NCBI GenBank assembly: GCA_019359885.1
Contig: JAHBCN010000533.1
Coordinates: forward strand, 1-64,000
Reading direction: 5' to 3'
Source of the DNA: Listronotus oregonensis
Lineage: Eukaryota > Arthropoda > Insecta > Coleoptera > Curculionidae
DNA length: 64,000 nt
A program made the position numbers and the translations under genes. Below the pieces are notes generated by a model. That model made no database searches. It was not told the DNA's origin and saw only the letters and a program-made list of their open reading frames with translations. Positions 35,001-50,000 of the stretch are shown here, one piece after another. How positions within the stretch are numbered: the first letter of the stretch is position 1; each line of letters starts with the position of its first letter.

Positions 35001-38000
35001 GTAGACCAACAAATTTGGTTACCACATCTCTGATAAAACAGTTCATATCATAACAAGTTTTTGTATAAAAGTGTACAATTTCTAAGCTAGTTGGGCTATT
35101 CTTACAATTTCTCTGTGTCAATGATAATGTGACATAATTTTAGCTAAAGTTTAAAGGTAACCAGGAAGAAAGTGTTAGGCAAGTGACTTACAAAAAAACT
35201 GTAGTAGTAGTAAAAGAGAACTTGAACTTTGACATAAATTTATGGTAGCTAAAAGCAATTTTTCTTGATAAAGAAATAAAGTAAATCAGTGACTCTGGCG
35301 TATCACACCATATTTTGTGTATTGTTTAATAATTGTATATTTGTTTGCACAGTCTTTGTGTCATAAATAGCAAGTCTTTTTACAGGGCGTCCATAAAAGC
35401 CTTAATTTGTACTTGTGTATTCAGTTCACCTTTAGCAGCAGCAGAGCTTGTATGCAAATACTTATAGAAAACGACAAAAATAACCCCTTTTTATTGTATT
35501 TTTTTTTGGCTTATATTAAAACCCACTTTTTGTAGATTAAAATAAGTTGTGCACAGTCGTTTCTAAAAACTTTTTCATGCGACAGTAAATTTTCAGGCGG
35601 ATCTCTGGTATTAGAAGAGTTAATGACATACATTCATCAGAAAAAAGTGTTGTATCACTAATCGCGATTAACATATACCTCAGCATAACAATAGTAAAAG
35701 TTTTTTTTTGAGAATTAAAAATCATTTTATTAATAATATTTTAAGTGGTAGTTAATTTTTTTCAATATTCTTTACCTTTTACTATAACCAATCGAGCTGG
35801 GAAGTTGACACCCCAAGCTAGGGTGGATGTTGCAATAAGAACTTGAATTTTCTGATTCACATACAGTTGTTCCACTAGATTTCTGTCTGCCTCACAAAGA
35901 CCTAAAAATAAAGTTTTACTAATAAACAAAGATAGCCAACATACAAGTGTTAAGTATCATAAGAATATTTAACTATAATCATTCATTTCCAGTAATCCAA
36001 AACTACACTAAAGTTGTAATGAAATATTCTTAATTGAAACGTCTCCATTAGCTTTTAAAAATATTAGCATAGTTATTAGTCATAATAGTTAATAAACACC
36101 TAAAAGTTTTTTTCAAAAAAAAGAGTCATGTATCAAGTTTACAGTTACTATATGAAACCCGAAGCTAACGCGTGTCGTTAAACATGCACTGATCCATTTC
36201 ATTTTTATTACTATACCTGCATGATGCATTCCAATTCCATATGATAATAGCTGGGCTAAATCTTGATCTATAAGCCTTGCTTTGGCGACTTCCAGTTCAA
36301 AGGGCTCACAATGCATCCATTTTTGTGGATTGACTTCGGATAACAAATACTTCATAAGTTCATAACCTAGAAAAATATACAAATCGTCAGAACCATAATG
36401 TAATTTTCAAACTGCAGTAAAAATTAAACAGTTTTTTAAATCTAAACGTAAAACTATTAAATATTTTTCTTTAAGATAACAGGGAGTCCCATGACATATT
36501 GTGAACGTTTGTGATAAAGCACTTTATTTTCGAGTTGGAACGTCCATCACACTCACCGGATTTAGCTCCGTGATACTTTATTTTATTTCGAAAAAACTTA
36601 ATCAGCCTTGTAGCGATAAAGGCGAGTAGAAATGAGAAAAAAATCAGTACTAAGGGTCTGACAGAAGTCAGACATACAAAGACCCACAAAAATATGAAAA
36701 TATTGCTTCAAAACATAAAGACAAAATACAAACATGAATATTTTTTGATAATAAATATAAAAAATTATTCTATACATTTATTTCCATAGTCTGTTTTTTA
36801 TAGCCTTACCTTGTATTACATTAAATACCACATAAATACAACTTAACTCTTTACCTGTAATTCTGGTTTGTTTACGAGATGAAACAAAAATAAGAGCTGA
36901 ACTTTGGGGCGCATATTGACATATAGCTTGGTACACCGACTTGTTCATTGCCGCCATTCTGGGACAGTAATGTTTCACTTCAAATCCTTGAAGGTGGATT
37001 TCTAAGGGTACAGGTCTAACTGCCGAACTAAAGTTGAATAGGCCTCTCTAAAATAAGTACCAGTTTTGTTAATTTAACCAGAAGTTGTATCTTTCAGAGA
37101 TTTATTAGAATCCATTATAGAGATATTGAACAAATGCAAGACAAAATACAATTTATTGTAGAATCCAAACCACACACAACTGGTGGTCAGTCATGTAGGG
37201 ATTAAGATGTATCCGATGGTTATACATAAATCTATTAGGCCCACTTTCTATGGTGATGGTTGGTTGGTGGTGGAAGGTTGATGATAACCACATATTGTGA
37301 AAGTGGGCCTTAAGGATTTAAATAATTTTAGCACAGTGAATATGGTTGTAAGTGCTACACAAGCTTGTTTTAAGCATATATAATTTTCTGAATATACAGT
37401 GTGTTTCAGCTCCATTTATGCACTTAATATCTCTGCTCCTGTAAATGATACCGAAAAAAACTTAAGATAAAGAATGTGTGTTAACACTTATTTTATTAAC
37501 AGTATTGGTAAATATACAGGGTGTCTCAAAAACATAGTTTTTATTGTTAAGTTCGGTTTTTTAAATGGAACGCCCTGTATATTTAGCCAAATTTTGACTC
37601 TACTTTCAATTCTACATTAAAAATGTCAAATACATCAATTATTGCTGTTTTTAAAGATAATTAAGTAACTAATAAGGAAACTAAGTGGTCACTCTGACAC
37701 TAAGAATTATTCTAAAATAATTATCACAGAAAATAGTACTAAAAACCGGTCAGCAGTTTAAATATTTACTATAGGGTGTAATGTTAATTGTTTTTATCCT
37801 TTAATCATTTTTAATTAATACATGAGTAAATCAGATAATACTACAATTATAGGCCGTTATCGTCAGAGTCAAATTTACTTACTTTTACTTAAATGTACTT
37901 AACAATGAAAACTTTTGTTTTCGGGACACCCTGTATATTTACCAATACTCTTAATTAAATTAGGGTTACCAAACACACATTATTTATTTTAAGTTTTTTT

Positions 38001-41000
38001 CTATCATGCACAGGAGCAAAGATATTTAGTGTATAAATAAAGTTGGGATACCCTGTATAGAAGATGTTTAATATTTTACATAATTTTTAATTTTTTTCCT
38101 TTACCCCGTTTTGAAGGGTGGGGGTAACTTTGGAATTTTAAATAGAATGATGTTTTTTTTTTATTTTAAAATACGAATCTACGTAAAAACTGCGTGTGCA
38201 AAAAAAATAAATAACTGCTCTACTAGTAATGAATTACGATCAAAGATAGTTTAATTGAATTTAAACATAAATCGGAGATATTAACTAGACTAAGACGCAT
38301 TTCTATGAAAAAAACGTTAAGAATTCTTAACTGATTTAAAAATCCATTACAGATTTCCATAGAAACGGGTCCTAGTCTAGTTAGAATCAATAATTTATTT
38401 TTAAATTCAATTAAACTATCTTTGATTTTAATTTCATAACCAACAGAGCATTTTCCGCCTAGTTTTTTACATAGAATCATATTTTAAAATAAAAACAAAT
38501 CATTCCATTTATAATTCCAAAGTTACCTCCCACCCCTTAAAAAGGGGTTAAAGAAAAACTGTCAAAAGTAAGGTCAAATATCATTCCCCTGTATCTACTA
38601 CATTGCCAAAATTTAACAAAAATATTTGAAATCGTTTCCGAAAAATTGCAAGGAAACACTTTAAAAAACTCACTCAAAGTTTGTATGAATAAAAAATGTA
38701 AGTAAGTTAAAATGTTACTACCGTAATTTAGCAAGCATGTGAACGAATCTTAATGAACCTCTAAAATATTTAACTTTTTATTAAACAAAACGATCTTTTA
38801 TGCTCTATGATTCTCAAGATTCATCATGCACAATTATTATATATGAATGTAGTCAGCTAGCTGGTGTCTTTATGTATTACCAAAATACCTTTATATGAGA
38901 TTAAAAATAATATTTTATATTATTAATAGAATAATTTCTACCTTATCACAATTTAACCAATAAGCAAGATCGCCAGGATTGGCCATAGCCGTTGACAGAC
39001 CGATAATACGAACATTGGTATTTTTCTTGTTGTTTATACAGTTCATTCTGGATACTATAACTTCCAGTACAGGTCCTCTATCCTCACCTAAAATTATTTA
39101 ATACATATAGTTCGGAAAACAGCTACTCTAAAATAGATATAGGTAAATATACACACTCTTTATTTATAACCTACCCAACAGATGAATTTCATCAATAACC
39201 ATAAGTCCAACCTGTTTAACAAAATCTTTCTCAGTCCAATTTCTGCTCATAGCATCCCATTTTTCTGGGGTTGTGATAATAATATGCGCCGATCTAATAA
39301 ATTCAGAGCGAGGGGTTATGTCTCCAGTAACTTCTACAACTTTTTTGTTAATTTTTGCGAATTTTTCAGTCCAATCTAAAACTCTTTCACGTACTAAAGC
39401 CTTCATAGGCGCTATGTAAACAACCTTAAAAAAAGAAATTTAAAAAAGTCCAAGAATACATTACAAAAATAAAGATTTTTAAAATGACTCTGATTTTACT
39501 CTATACAAACCTTTTGTTCGGGATTACGCGAAAACAATCTCAAAATACACAATTCCGCTACAATCGTTTTTCCAGACCCTGTAGGCGCTCCTAATATAAC
39601 AGGTGTATCTGTGTAGTAGCAAGAATGAAACACCTGACTTTGTACGGCATTGAAATGTGTGAAGGGATAAAGATCTTCAAATGATTTGTTCCGTAGGACT
39701 TGTTTTGGGAGCGGCTGTAAGTCCAAAATGTTTGTTTGGAAAGATTCTGAAGTGAATAGTTTTAGGTCGTCTAGGTTGATGACATCGACTCGTTGAGAAT
39801 CTGCAAATAATATACTATATTAGACTACGAGCAGACTAATTATTTTAAGAAAATGTATCAGAAAACACAAAATAATATGGTGCTTTTGATTAAGAACCTA
39901 TCAAAAGTCTTCTTTACAGCTTTGATTGATTTGGCAACAGATGAAATTAATGTATTAAGGTAGTTGTATCACAAGAGGTACTTTCATGGGATTTTTTTTG
40001 AAATTTATACCGACTATTATTTAATATATTTCTGCATCGATTAGTGCAGAATAAAATTTATAAAAAATACATTTCCGGGGATATTTTATTGCAATATAGT
40101 GTTTTTGAGACTCTTATACATTGTACTATACGGAATAATAAAAATTTTACTTACAAATATAATATTAACTCTCAAAGTTTTCTTACAATGTTTATGAAAA
40201 ACTAAACTAATATTAAACAACTAAGGATTTTTTAAAAGTTAATCTCATTGATTGTTACAATATAGTTTTTGAAATTAATTATTAATGACAAATTAATCTC
40301 ATTGAACTCCTGGAAGAAATACATTAAAAACAATCTGGCAACAACGCATGTAGTTAACCCGCGAATAAAGTATACAGCGCGCATGCGTCAAAATTTAATG
40401 ATTGTTTTTGAAAAACATAGTTGCCAGATGTTACAAACGAGCAGTTAGTCGTAAGGGATTGGCTGGAAACTGTACATTCAGATCAAAAGTTTGTCGGCTT
40501 AGGAGTAAAGACGCGGTGGGACGGACTCATAAAACGTGCAGGAAAAATTTGATTTAACAAAAATTGTTCAGAATCATTCAAGGTATACAGATAATCTTTT
40601 TCAGAATTTTTGGATACATTCTTGGACCTCTGGAAAAATGGCTGAATAGAAAAATTTTGAGACTTATGCAAAAATTCTGAAATAATTCACCCATACTCCT
40701 AAATGTCACTGAATACTTTCTGGGCAAAAAATATTGTTCTGTATAATATACCATTTTCGACATAACTGGTATTTATCAATAATTAACACAGCTCCACAAA
40801 AAAAAGGTCGAGATCGGTGGGTCGGACCATGATATTCCCATGTATTTTTCGAAGCTACATGTCCAGGATTGGCCTTAGAGGTCGAAAACTACCCCTAGAA
40901 GGGGTGGAAGATGGATTTCTGAATGCCAGATGATCAACCATGATATTCCAATGTACTTTTCAACGCTAGACCCGAATTTGTGGTCGAAAAGTTTTTCCCC

Positions 41001-44000
41001 TACTAAAATTCACCCTCTAGGATCAAAACTACCCCTAGGGAGGGGTGAAAAATCGAGTTTTGCGCGCCGGGATCAAAACGGTGGTATTCTCACTTACTTG
41101 TCTACGCTAGATCCGAATTTGTGGTCGAAAAGTCATCATCATTTTTGAGCCGAAAATTCGTTTTTTTTTCTCATAAAAATCAAGGTTTGGAGACATATTT
41201 CCGGAAAAAAAAACAAAAATCAAAAATCCAAAAAGAGGAATCGACAGGCAAATTCAAGACAAGCATTAAAAAAAAATCAGCTTAGGCAGTTGAACCATAT
41301 GAGCTGTAGAGTAATTTAGGTGGAACAGAGACGCTTCGTCCCACTGTGCGGCGTTGCCAGATTATCACCAGTTGTTAAATATAGTTTAAATAGACTATAA
41401 TAAACTAAAATTAGAAAATGAGGTGACAACTCAAACCAACTTGGATTTTAATGAGAAAATAATAATACATTAAAGTCTCAGGTTATAGGAAGGTATTTTA
41501 CTTACGCATAAATTGGCTATTTACAACCCTAACAAAATACTCCAAAGATAATGGTTTAGTCAATGGTACTGTAAACACCAACTCAATAGGATCAGCACCC
41601 GGTTGGCACATTCTCTTGGTTATCACAAACGATTCTATGTGGTATATGGCATCGTGAGACGGGTCTTCTACCCACGCATAGAAGTGTTGCACTGTCCCGT
41701 GAGTTTGATTGTCCCACTTAAAGGTGGGAGTAACTAATAATTTGACCCTGTTAAAAATAAAATATTTTAAAAATATATCACAATATGAGGCTGCACGAAA
41801 GAGTATAGTCTTTGTTTTTATCAAAACAGTTAAACATAGCCTGTATGCTCGCGACAATGGATCAATACTGAAAATACTTTTGTTAAACTATCTTTTACCT
41901 TACCTTATTACACCGTCTGTGATTGGTTTAACAACAATGTCAACGTCAACCATAGGAAATATATGGCAGTAATGCCTAACTCTATTGGCGACATGTTTAG
42001 CTCTAAACAAACTTTCCAACTCTCTCTCTGACATCTCTTTTAGTTCATCGATATTTAGGTTTAGAATTTCCAATGCTCTAAAAAAAGGGCATAAAAGTAA
42101 AAACTTGTATAGTATAAAAACAATGTCAATGGTGCGTGATACACGGCTGGCAAACCAATTTTATTAATTGCAGAGATTTTCAGTGCGATAAAAGGAGATG
42201 TCATAGGCAAAGGCTTAAGCAAAATAAAGACAGACAAAAAACGTGCTGTGGCCGATTCTCTTTTTACCGGCCCAACAAGAAGAGGGGAATACCACGGGCA
42301 GGACATTCGAGCGGACTAAGCAGTATCAGCCGGACCCCGGACGTTAAAGAAGTGAACCCATTTTTTGGAGATTTTTTACGATGTTTTTGATTTTATACGG
42401 TCATGGTAATGACTGTTGTATTTAATGCAATTGAATGGTAATAACCGTTGTATTTAATGCAATTGAATTTTATCAGGCTTAAATAAATAAAGTAAAAACT
42501 GTCATTCTAAAAAAAATAAATCCATGGAAATTCTTAAAAATTAATGAAATTAATAGTAATCCTAGTAATAAAAAAAGATAACTCTAACAAATAAACTCAA
42601 AAGCCTTTTTATTTTAATAAATGCTCAAAGTCATTGCCTCGCTGAGCTTCGAAATACCTGAGCCGATTATAAAACTCCATCCTAACATTCGACAATACCT
42701 CCGGTGTAATGGAGTTAGTAATGTTGAATATTTTTGCCCTTAACTCAACTAAATTTACAGGATTACTGACCACTTATGGTCTCACAAAACTTAATTCGTG
42801 TGATATAATCATATGGGAAATTTTCTTGAGTAGTTTTAATTTTGTAGGAATTATACCCATGCTGTTTAAAAACATGTCTAACTTTGGTTTTTGGTTTTAC
42901 AAATGCACATACATTTTTGTCTATCTCGACTTTTTCTTTAAAAACAGGACGGGCTTTTTGGTCTTTGGGATAGCATAGAGATAGCACCCGGATTTTTTAA
43001 AACGATTAAAGATATTTAAAATCGTTTGGCCGGCTGTTACCTGTTGGCCAGGGTACTTAAAAGCAAATTGCCCAACAACTTCATTGGCACTTTCAGCTTT
43101 GGACTACTATAAAATTACATTAATTTTTTGTTCAGGGGAATACAATTTTTTTAAATATGCAAAAGCCTATGTGAAAATGAGCCTAGCCGCCCTAGACAGT
43201 AATTAAAAGTATAGCAAGTGAACGCGGCGGGCAGTGTTGCCAAGTGAAAATAAAATTATTTATGCCTAATAAAATAATAAATACCTATTATTAAAATAAT
43301 AAAGTATCTTTAACCATTCTAAAATACTAATATTTTTTCAATTAATTTGCTTTTTTATTGCATAACTTTTTTTTAAATAAAAAGTTTTATAAAATGTATG
43401 ATTTTTAAAACCTTTCTAAAATTGTCAATAAATATTTTACGGAATGGCAACACTGTCGAAAATAGCTGGGCGCTTGTACTCCATCCCTCATGCCTCAGCT
43501 TTCAATATGCTAACGAATCGCCATCGACCGTCGTCGTATTGGAAGTGAAATAGGGGAAATTGTGGTTGTTCTTTTTTCAATCTGAGGCCATACCACATGT
43601 ATCCCACTCTATTTCATTAAAATTGGCATGCAAGCTTTTGCCATGCCAATTGTGTATACAAAATTTTATTAGTATAGATGGCACTTATTCAATAGTTTTT
43701 TATATATTTTTTTTTTTAATCTTTATGACAGCTCACGAAGGATTATTATATATGTTTTTATTCCACGGATTATATATACATATATAGACCTAAGTACCAA
43801 AGTACCGTGAGCCGGTTTTCCGGTGTTTAACCCATTTCTTCCCAGTTGTTCCGTCAACGTTGTCCAAGCACTGAAACATGCAAATATTGCATTTCACAGC
43901 ACCTTTTAGACAACGCGGTAGTGCCACCACGGACGTTATTTTTAAATAACTACTACCTAAAAGTGTCTCTCCGGCACTGGGAATCGAACCCGGATCGACG

Positions 44001-47000
44001 GGCCCGCGGTCCGAAACTCTGACCACTACGCTACCGGAGAAACACGGTCCCATCTTTGGGTTATTATTAGAAATAGAAAAAGCGGCACTTCGTATATATT
44101 ATACTACAGTTGACATTATGTAGCCACCACCGATTCTTTTGCATTATGCTTGTTTTAATTTATATATATTTTTTAAAATAAAAACTCACCTATGACTGTT
44201 CAAGTGAGGTGCAAGCTCTTTAAACTGCATAAGGGGATGTATATGGTCCCACATCTGCTGTTCCAACATTTGGGCCAACATCAATGTTCTTGTCACTTGG
44301 AGGGCATAGTTTCTGTCCTTAGCAATTTCGAACAAGGCTCTAGCCAATCTCACCACAGTCTAAAATAGTATGGGCATATGTAAAAAGTCATGTTTTTAAA
44401 CCATGCTAGTCTAAAAGTGTGTGTGTTTGTAATGCGCAACTTGTGTGGATGTGTATTTGATGGGACTATGAAGACAGAATTTATTACCAAAACCAATGTT
44501 CCATTTGGCAAAAATTCCGTGCACTTCGTCCAATTTATGGTGTTGATGGTCGTCCTGCAGAATCTACAATTCACCGTCTTCACCGTTTCGGTGGCGAACC
44601 TTGCATAATGACTTATAGCTTCACCTGTATAAGGTGTAATTAACTCAAGAATTAAAGCCCAACGATCATAGACAGCGGCGTGAATTCGCTAGCTGGGCGC
44701 TAGACAGTTGGACGGTGTTAAGGATTTTGGGCGAAAATAATTTTTAGTGACAAAGTTCATTTCTCGTTAAGTGGCTTCGTTTAATAAGCAAAATTGCCAA
44801 ACTTGGAACGACGAAACCCCACGGGAGATTCACCAAGTTCCACTTTATTTGGTGTGCACTTTGATCCAGAGGAATTATTGGTCCTTATTTTTTCGAAAAT
44901 GAAGAAAGGGTCGCACGTCAATGGTGAGCGGTATATGATAAGAACGTTTTTCTGGACTATATTGCGTGGTATGGATCTGAGAAACTTGTAGTTGTAACAA
45001 GACGGTGCAACGTGCTATACTGCAAATGAGACAGTGATTATTGCATGAGCAGTTTGATGGTTCTATTATATCGCGAAATGGCGACGTCAACTGGCCGCCC
45101 AGATCGTGCGGTTTAACGCCACTAAATTTTTTCTCTGGGATTTCCTAAAATCTCGTGTCTATGCTGATAAACCATGGACGGTTGACGCCCTAAAGGCCAA
45201 CATCAAGCGCGAAATTGCTGCAATTGAGCCACATCTGTACAACCAGGTAATCGAAAATTGGACTCACAGAATTTAATTCTCCAGGCAAAGCCGTGAAGGA
45301 CATTTAAGTTACATAATTTTTAAAACATAATACAATTTTTTTTTACACCTTAAACATTGAGCATTCTTATTGGGAAACCCAGTATTTTTAAGTATTTTCT
45401 GAAATGTAAATAGTTTATATTTTAAAATGTATGTATTTTCTATATGTAACTTTAACTTTGTTGATGTTTCTGCTGTATTTACATAGTAATAAAGGTCTGA
45501 TTTGGTTTATTTGTCTTTTTTCGATGAATTCAATGCCGGTGCGGCAGCTTCAGCCAACCTCGAACAATGGGGACGCGGCAATAACAACAAACATCCTTTG
45601 TCGTGCTGAAAAGACCAAAAAATTAAGCTCAACCGCGGCAGTATCCAGTTTCCGAAGTAATGTATTAATAGGCCGCACGCGGCAGCGCGCCGCTCGCATC
45701 TTTACTATCAAAATTTGTATAATGATAAAAATATCTATTTTTTCTAGCTTACCTGCATAATATATTGAGAATCAGAAGACAAAGACGACACCCTGATTTG
45801 CGCTCTGCTAATATTGGCTTGAATGAGACAAATAACTTTTGAAGTTACATGTGCAAAATCCAAGTTGATTTCATATTCATTGCATTCTCTAAGTCGGTCT
45901 AGTTCATGAACTTCATCCATCCTCACCTAAAAGGTACATTAATTTTCCATATAAATCTCTCGGTAAATTTATAATTTTTTATGTAAAAAGTAAATCTTAT
46001 AGTGATTTTTAGGAAATGTAAAAAATGCCAAAAAAATTAACTGTATAAAAAGCAACAGAGTAAAAATAAAATTAACGTGCACTTGTTTGCTAGCAGAGTT
46101 GATAATAATCATGATTTAGAAAAAACTCAAAAATCGATGATTTTTTTAAAATCATAAATCGATATTTTTTGATTAAAAAAAAAATACCAGCTTAAATATT
46201 TCTAACTGCTTATATTTGGTTTTTAAGTAAACAAATATTTTTAGGCAGAAATAGTACAGATACGAAGCAAAACTGGAGAAGTTTTAACAAGCAAATTTCG
46301 TTCGCGTAGTTTTTGCAAGTTTGCGCCTTTATCGAAACTTGTATTAATGTGAAAATTTCGTCCGCGCAGTATTGCAAGTTTACCGCTTTGTCGAAACTTG
46401 TAATAATTGGCAGAAAACGCCCGGCTATATAAACGATACGCACTTATTTTAGTTATCAGTAATATTTTTGCTTTAAGTCGCTTTTACACCAAAGTCTTCC
46501 ACTAAGTTTTCCACAAGTTGCGGCAATTTGTTGCTTTTTCTATAAAATACAACAACTTTTTCTGTCTTCCACATGTGGAGGGACATATCTTCCACTTAAT
46601 TTTAGTTTTCCGCATGGTGTCGGTAAAGTTCAAAGAAAGTTGACAACTAAAAGTGGAAGATTTGTTGTTGCGCGCTTTGCGCAAGCAACTTGTAGAAAAT
46701 TAGTGGAGAACTACTACCTAAACCTTTCGCGCCAATTCTTTCGCAACAAGTTTTCCACTTGTTTCTCTAAGAAAGCAACTTTTAGTTTTCTGTAAAAAAT
46801 CTTCCACTTGTTGCTCCAATTTGAGAAGTCCATCTTTTAGTTGACAACTTTTAGTTTTCTAGAAACAATCTTTTAGCAACTTTTAGTTGTCAACTTTGGT
46901 GTAAACGCGTCTTTTAAAAGATCAAAAAAAGTTGATAACTAAAAGTGGAAGATTTGTTGCTACACGCTTTGCACAAGCAACTTGTAGAAAACTAGTTAGT

Positions 47001-50000
47001 GATGAGCAAAACAAGACCAAGACCAAGACCGGCCTAGTCTTGGTCTTAGTCTTGGTCTTGCAAGCCTGGTCTTGGTCTTGGTCTTGCAAGCTAAAAGTGG
47101 GTCTTGGTCTTGGTCTTGCTGCAAGAGTCTTGCTGGTCTTGTTTTTTTTTTGGTAGTAATAATTTAAACTAAGCAATCTTGAATAAAATATATCTTTTAA
47201 TACTTAATTATAAATCAAGATGGGGACTATATTTTTTGCTTTAAAATTTTAAAATATACCAGTTTTAATCTTAAACGTAAATTTAAATTATTTGTTTAAA
47301 AAGCATATTTTTAATGAAGGCGTTTATTTATTTATAGCGCCAGAGCCGGATTTAATTTTTTTCCGCCCATAGGCTTATACATTTTTGCCGCCCTAGTATG
47401 TCAATATTTTTTAAACAAATTTAACAAAAGTAAAACATACAGAAAATTAATTAACAATTCTTTAAAACAAACAAATTTTAGGATTTTTTTATCTATTCGC
47501 TAAATATTAAAAAAATATATTAATTTACCATTACATTTTTTAAAAAATTAATCGTAAATTTGCCGCCCATAATATTTGCCTCCCTAGGCTTCAGCCTACT
47601 CAGCCTTTGCTTAAATCCACCCCTTTATAGCGCTCTATTTTTGGTTTTAAATTAAAACACAACCTTCTTTTATACATGTGGTGGCATATAGAAACATTTT
47701 AGGGATAAGAATTATATAAATTTTCTTTGAAGAAGCAAATAAAATTAAAGCAAATATAAAACTGTTTACTGTGTGAGCAGAAAAAAAAACTTGACGTGAA
47801 ATATATGTGAAAATAATTCTGATATGTAATCATTGGTTTCTGATTAAAAAAACAGTTATTTAAAAAACTTTTCAATTTATATGAACTTTTTACCTTTAAA
47901 TTGGTTAAGAAATTGTCGTACAAAGTTTGTAGAAATACTTTATAAACAATCTGCAGATACAAGGGGGCCCAATAGTGTGACAAAGCTCGATATCGCCTAA
48001 ATCGTCCATTATAGTGAAAATTTAATCATACAAAAATTATAGACAAAAAGGGCATAAAATGTAAAATTATTTTCTATTCCAGAATTTTTCTATTAATCCA
48101 CTGCCACTCAAGAAAACTCCCTTATTTTTAGCTTTTCCCCTAAAATAAAAAAATTATGGCGAAAAATCAATTTAGAAAAAATCGCCACCCTGTATATTAT
48201 GCTGGAAATTGTTGTTATATAGGAACAATGTCGACGTAGATGGTTTTTAAATATTATTTTCGGTTTTGACTTTTCCGTCTTAACCGGAAGTCATTTTTAC
48301 AATCCATTTATATAAAAAGTATTCCTTTATCACATGGCAAATATATTTTTATATGGTGCTACCTCTTACAGTGTGAAACAAAAATAATGTATTTCTGGAT
48401 TTTGGAGATTTTTGATCCACCCTGTAAGTGGCATCACTTGATAGCTAATTAAAAAAAAACATTAAAATTATGAAAGTAATATTCAGCTTCCAAAACTTTT
48501 GTACCCCTAGTTTTTCTCTGTCCTAAACGATTTCGAAGATGTCAAGCTTTGTCGGACCATTGAGTCACCATGTCATTATTTTTGAAACATTTTATTAAAT
48601 TTATTCGTTATCGTTGTTAAAGAACTATAGAACTAAAAGAACAAAGTGATCGATTTAATTATTATTTTATTTAAGAAACTCTTACTTATTAAATAATCGC
48701 CTCTTTTGACAGTTCTTGACACAGTTTTTGTCATGTCTGTATGAAATGCCTCTGTATATTAAATATAACAATAAAATATTACAATATCAAAAAAGTTGCA
48801 GAAGTGCAAGAGTCTTGCAGGTCGGTCTTGGTCTTGCGTAGTCTTGCACACCTCGGTCTTGGTCTTCATACCGTTTGGTCTTGTCTGCTGCAGACCAAGA
48901 CCAAGACAGCAAGACCAAGACCGGTCTCGCTCATCACTAAAACTAGTGGAGAACTGGAAAATTACTGCCTAAACCTTTCGCGCTAATTCTTTGGCAACAA
49001 GTTTTTCACTTGTTTCTCTAAATGTGAGAAGAGCAAATTTAGTTTTCTACAAAAAGTCTTCCACTTTTAGTTTTCTATAAACAATTTTTTGTCAACTTTT
49101 AGTTGTCAACTTTGGTGTAAACGCGCCTTTGGGGTTAATATATTAAAACATTTGGACTCATGACAAGCAGGGGCAGAAAGAAATTTAGTGTTTAGAAGGA
49201 TTTTAAAAAAAAAAATGGTGGGCAAACTCGCACATTCAGATATAAGCAACAGACTTGGCGGTGAAACTAGTATTTCGATTTAAGCATTGTAACACATTTT
49301 TTTTTAATTTTTTTTTTCTTAAATTAAGTGTTTTTTTGTATTTTTAGTTTTAATTTTTTAATTGGTTAGATTTATTTAAAGTTTTATTTTTATAATAACC
49401 AGCCGTTCTTTTTGATTATTAAAAAAAAATAATAAATAACACCACATAAAAATGCGTCTGGGATTTATTATTTGTATGAACAAGTCCATTTTAAATAGTA
49501 AATTTTTTTACATTAATCATGAAAAAAAAATCATATTGAATAAAATCATGATTTAAATCGTGATTTTAATCATCTTAACCATGTTTGTCAATAGAAAACG
49601 CTATAAGAGTCATCCAATACTAAGGTATCTCACCTGTATTTGTTGAAATTCAGAAGCCTCACTCAATAACTTTAACAAATTCGCCTCTGAAATATACCTG
49701 TCAAACTTTTCATAGAACAGTTCCATGGTTTTATAGGATATGTAGTAAAAACTTGCTATTCTACCAAAGTTCGTTGGTCGTAATTCCCCTAACGTGGTGT
49801 CAAATCGAATCATCTGCGATTTTTCCAATGTTTTTGCGGCATTATCAAGTTGTGTCTGTAAAAACTGATTAAACTGGAAGCTGTCAAAAACTTCTTTAAA
49901 TGTCAAACCATAGACTAAGGGATTTTTCTTAATTCTACAATATAAAAATGTATTTGACAGCCATTCCATTGCTTCTCGCAAATTTGACACAGTCCCAAGT

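Noticed and set aside
43960..44045. Functional tRNA gene
   Set aside because: The tRNA-like part is followed by a fixed body with no tRNA 3' end, and the anticodon arm is not convincing. SINE is the better reading.
46922..47176. Arg/Pro/Thr-Lys repeat proteins on both strands
   Set aside because: They are the AAGACC/GGTCTT arrays at the end of the hAT element.
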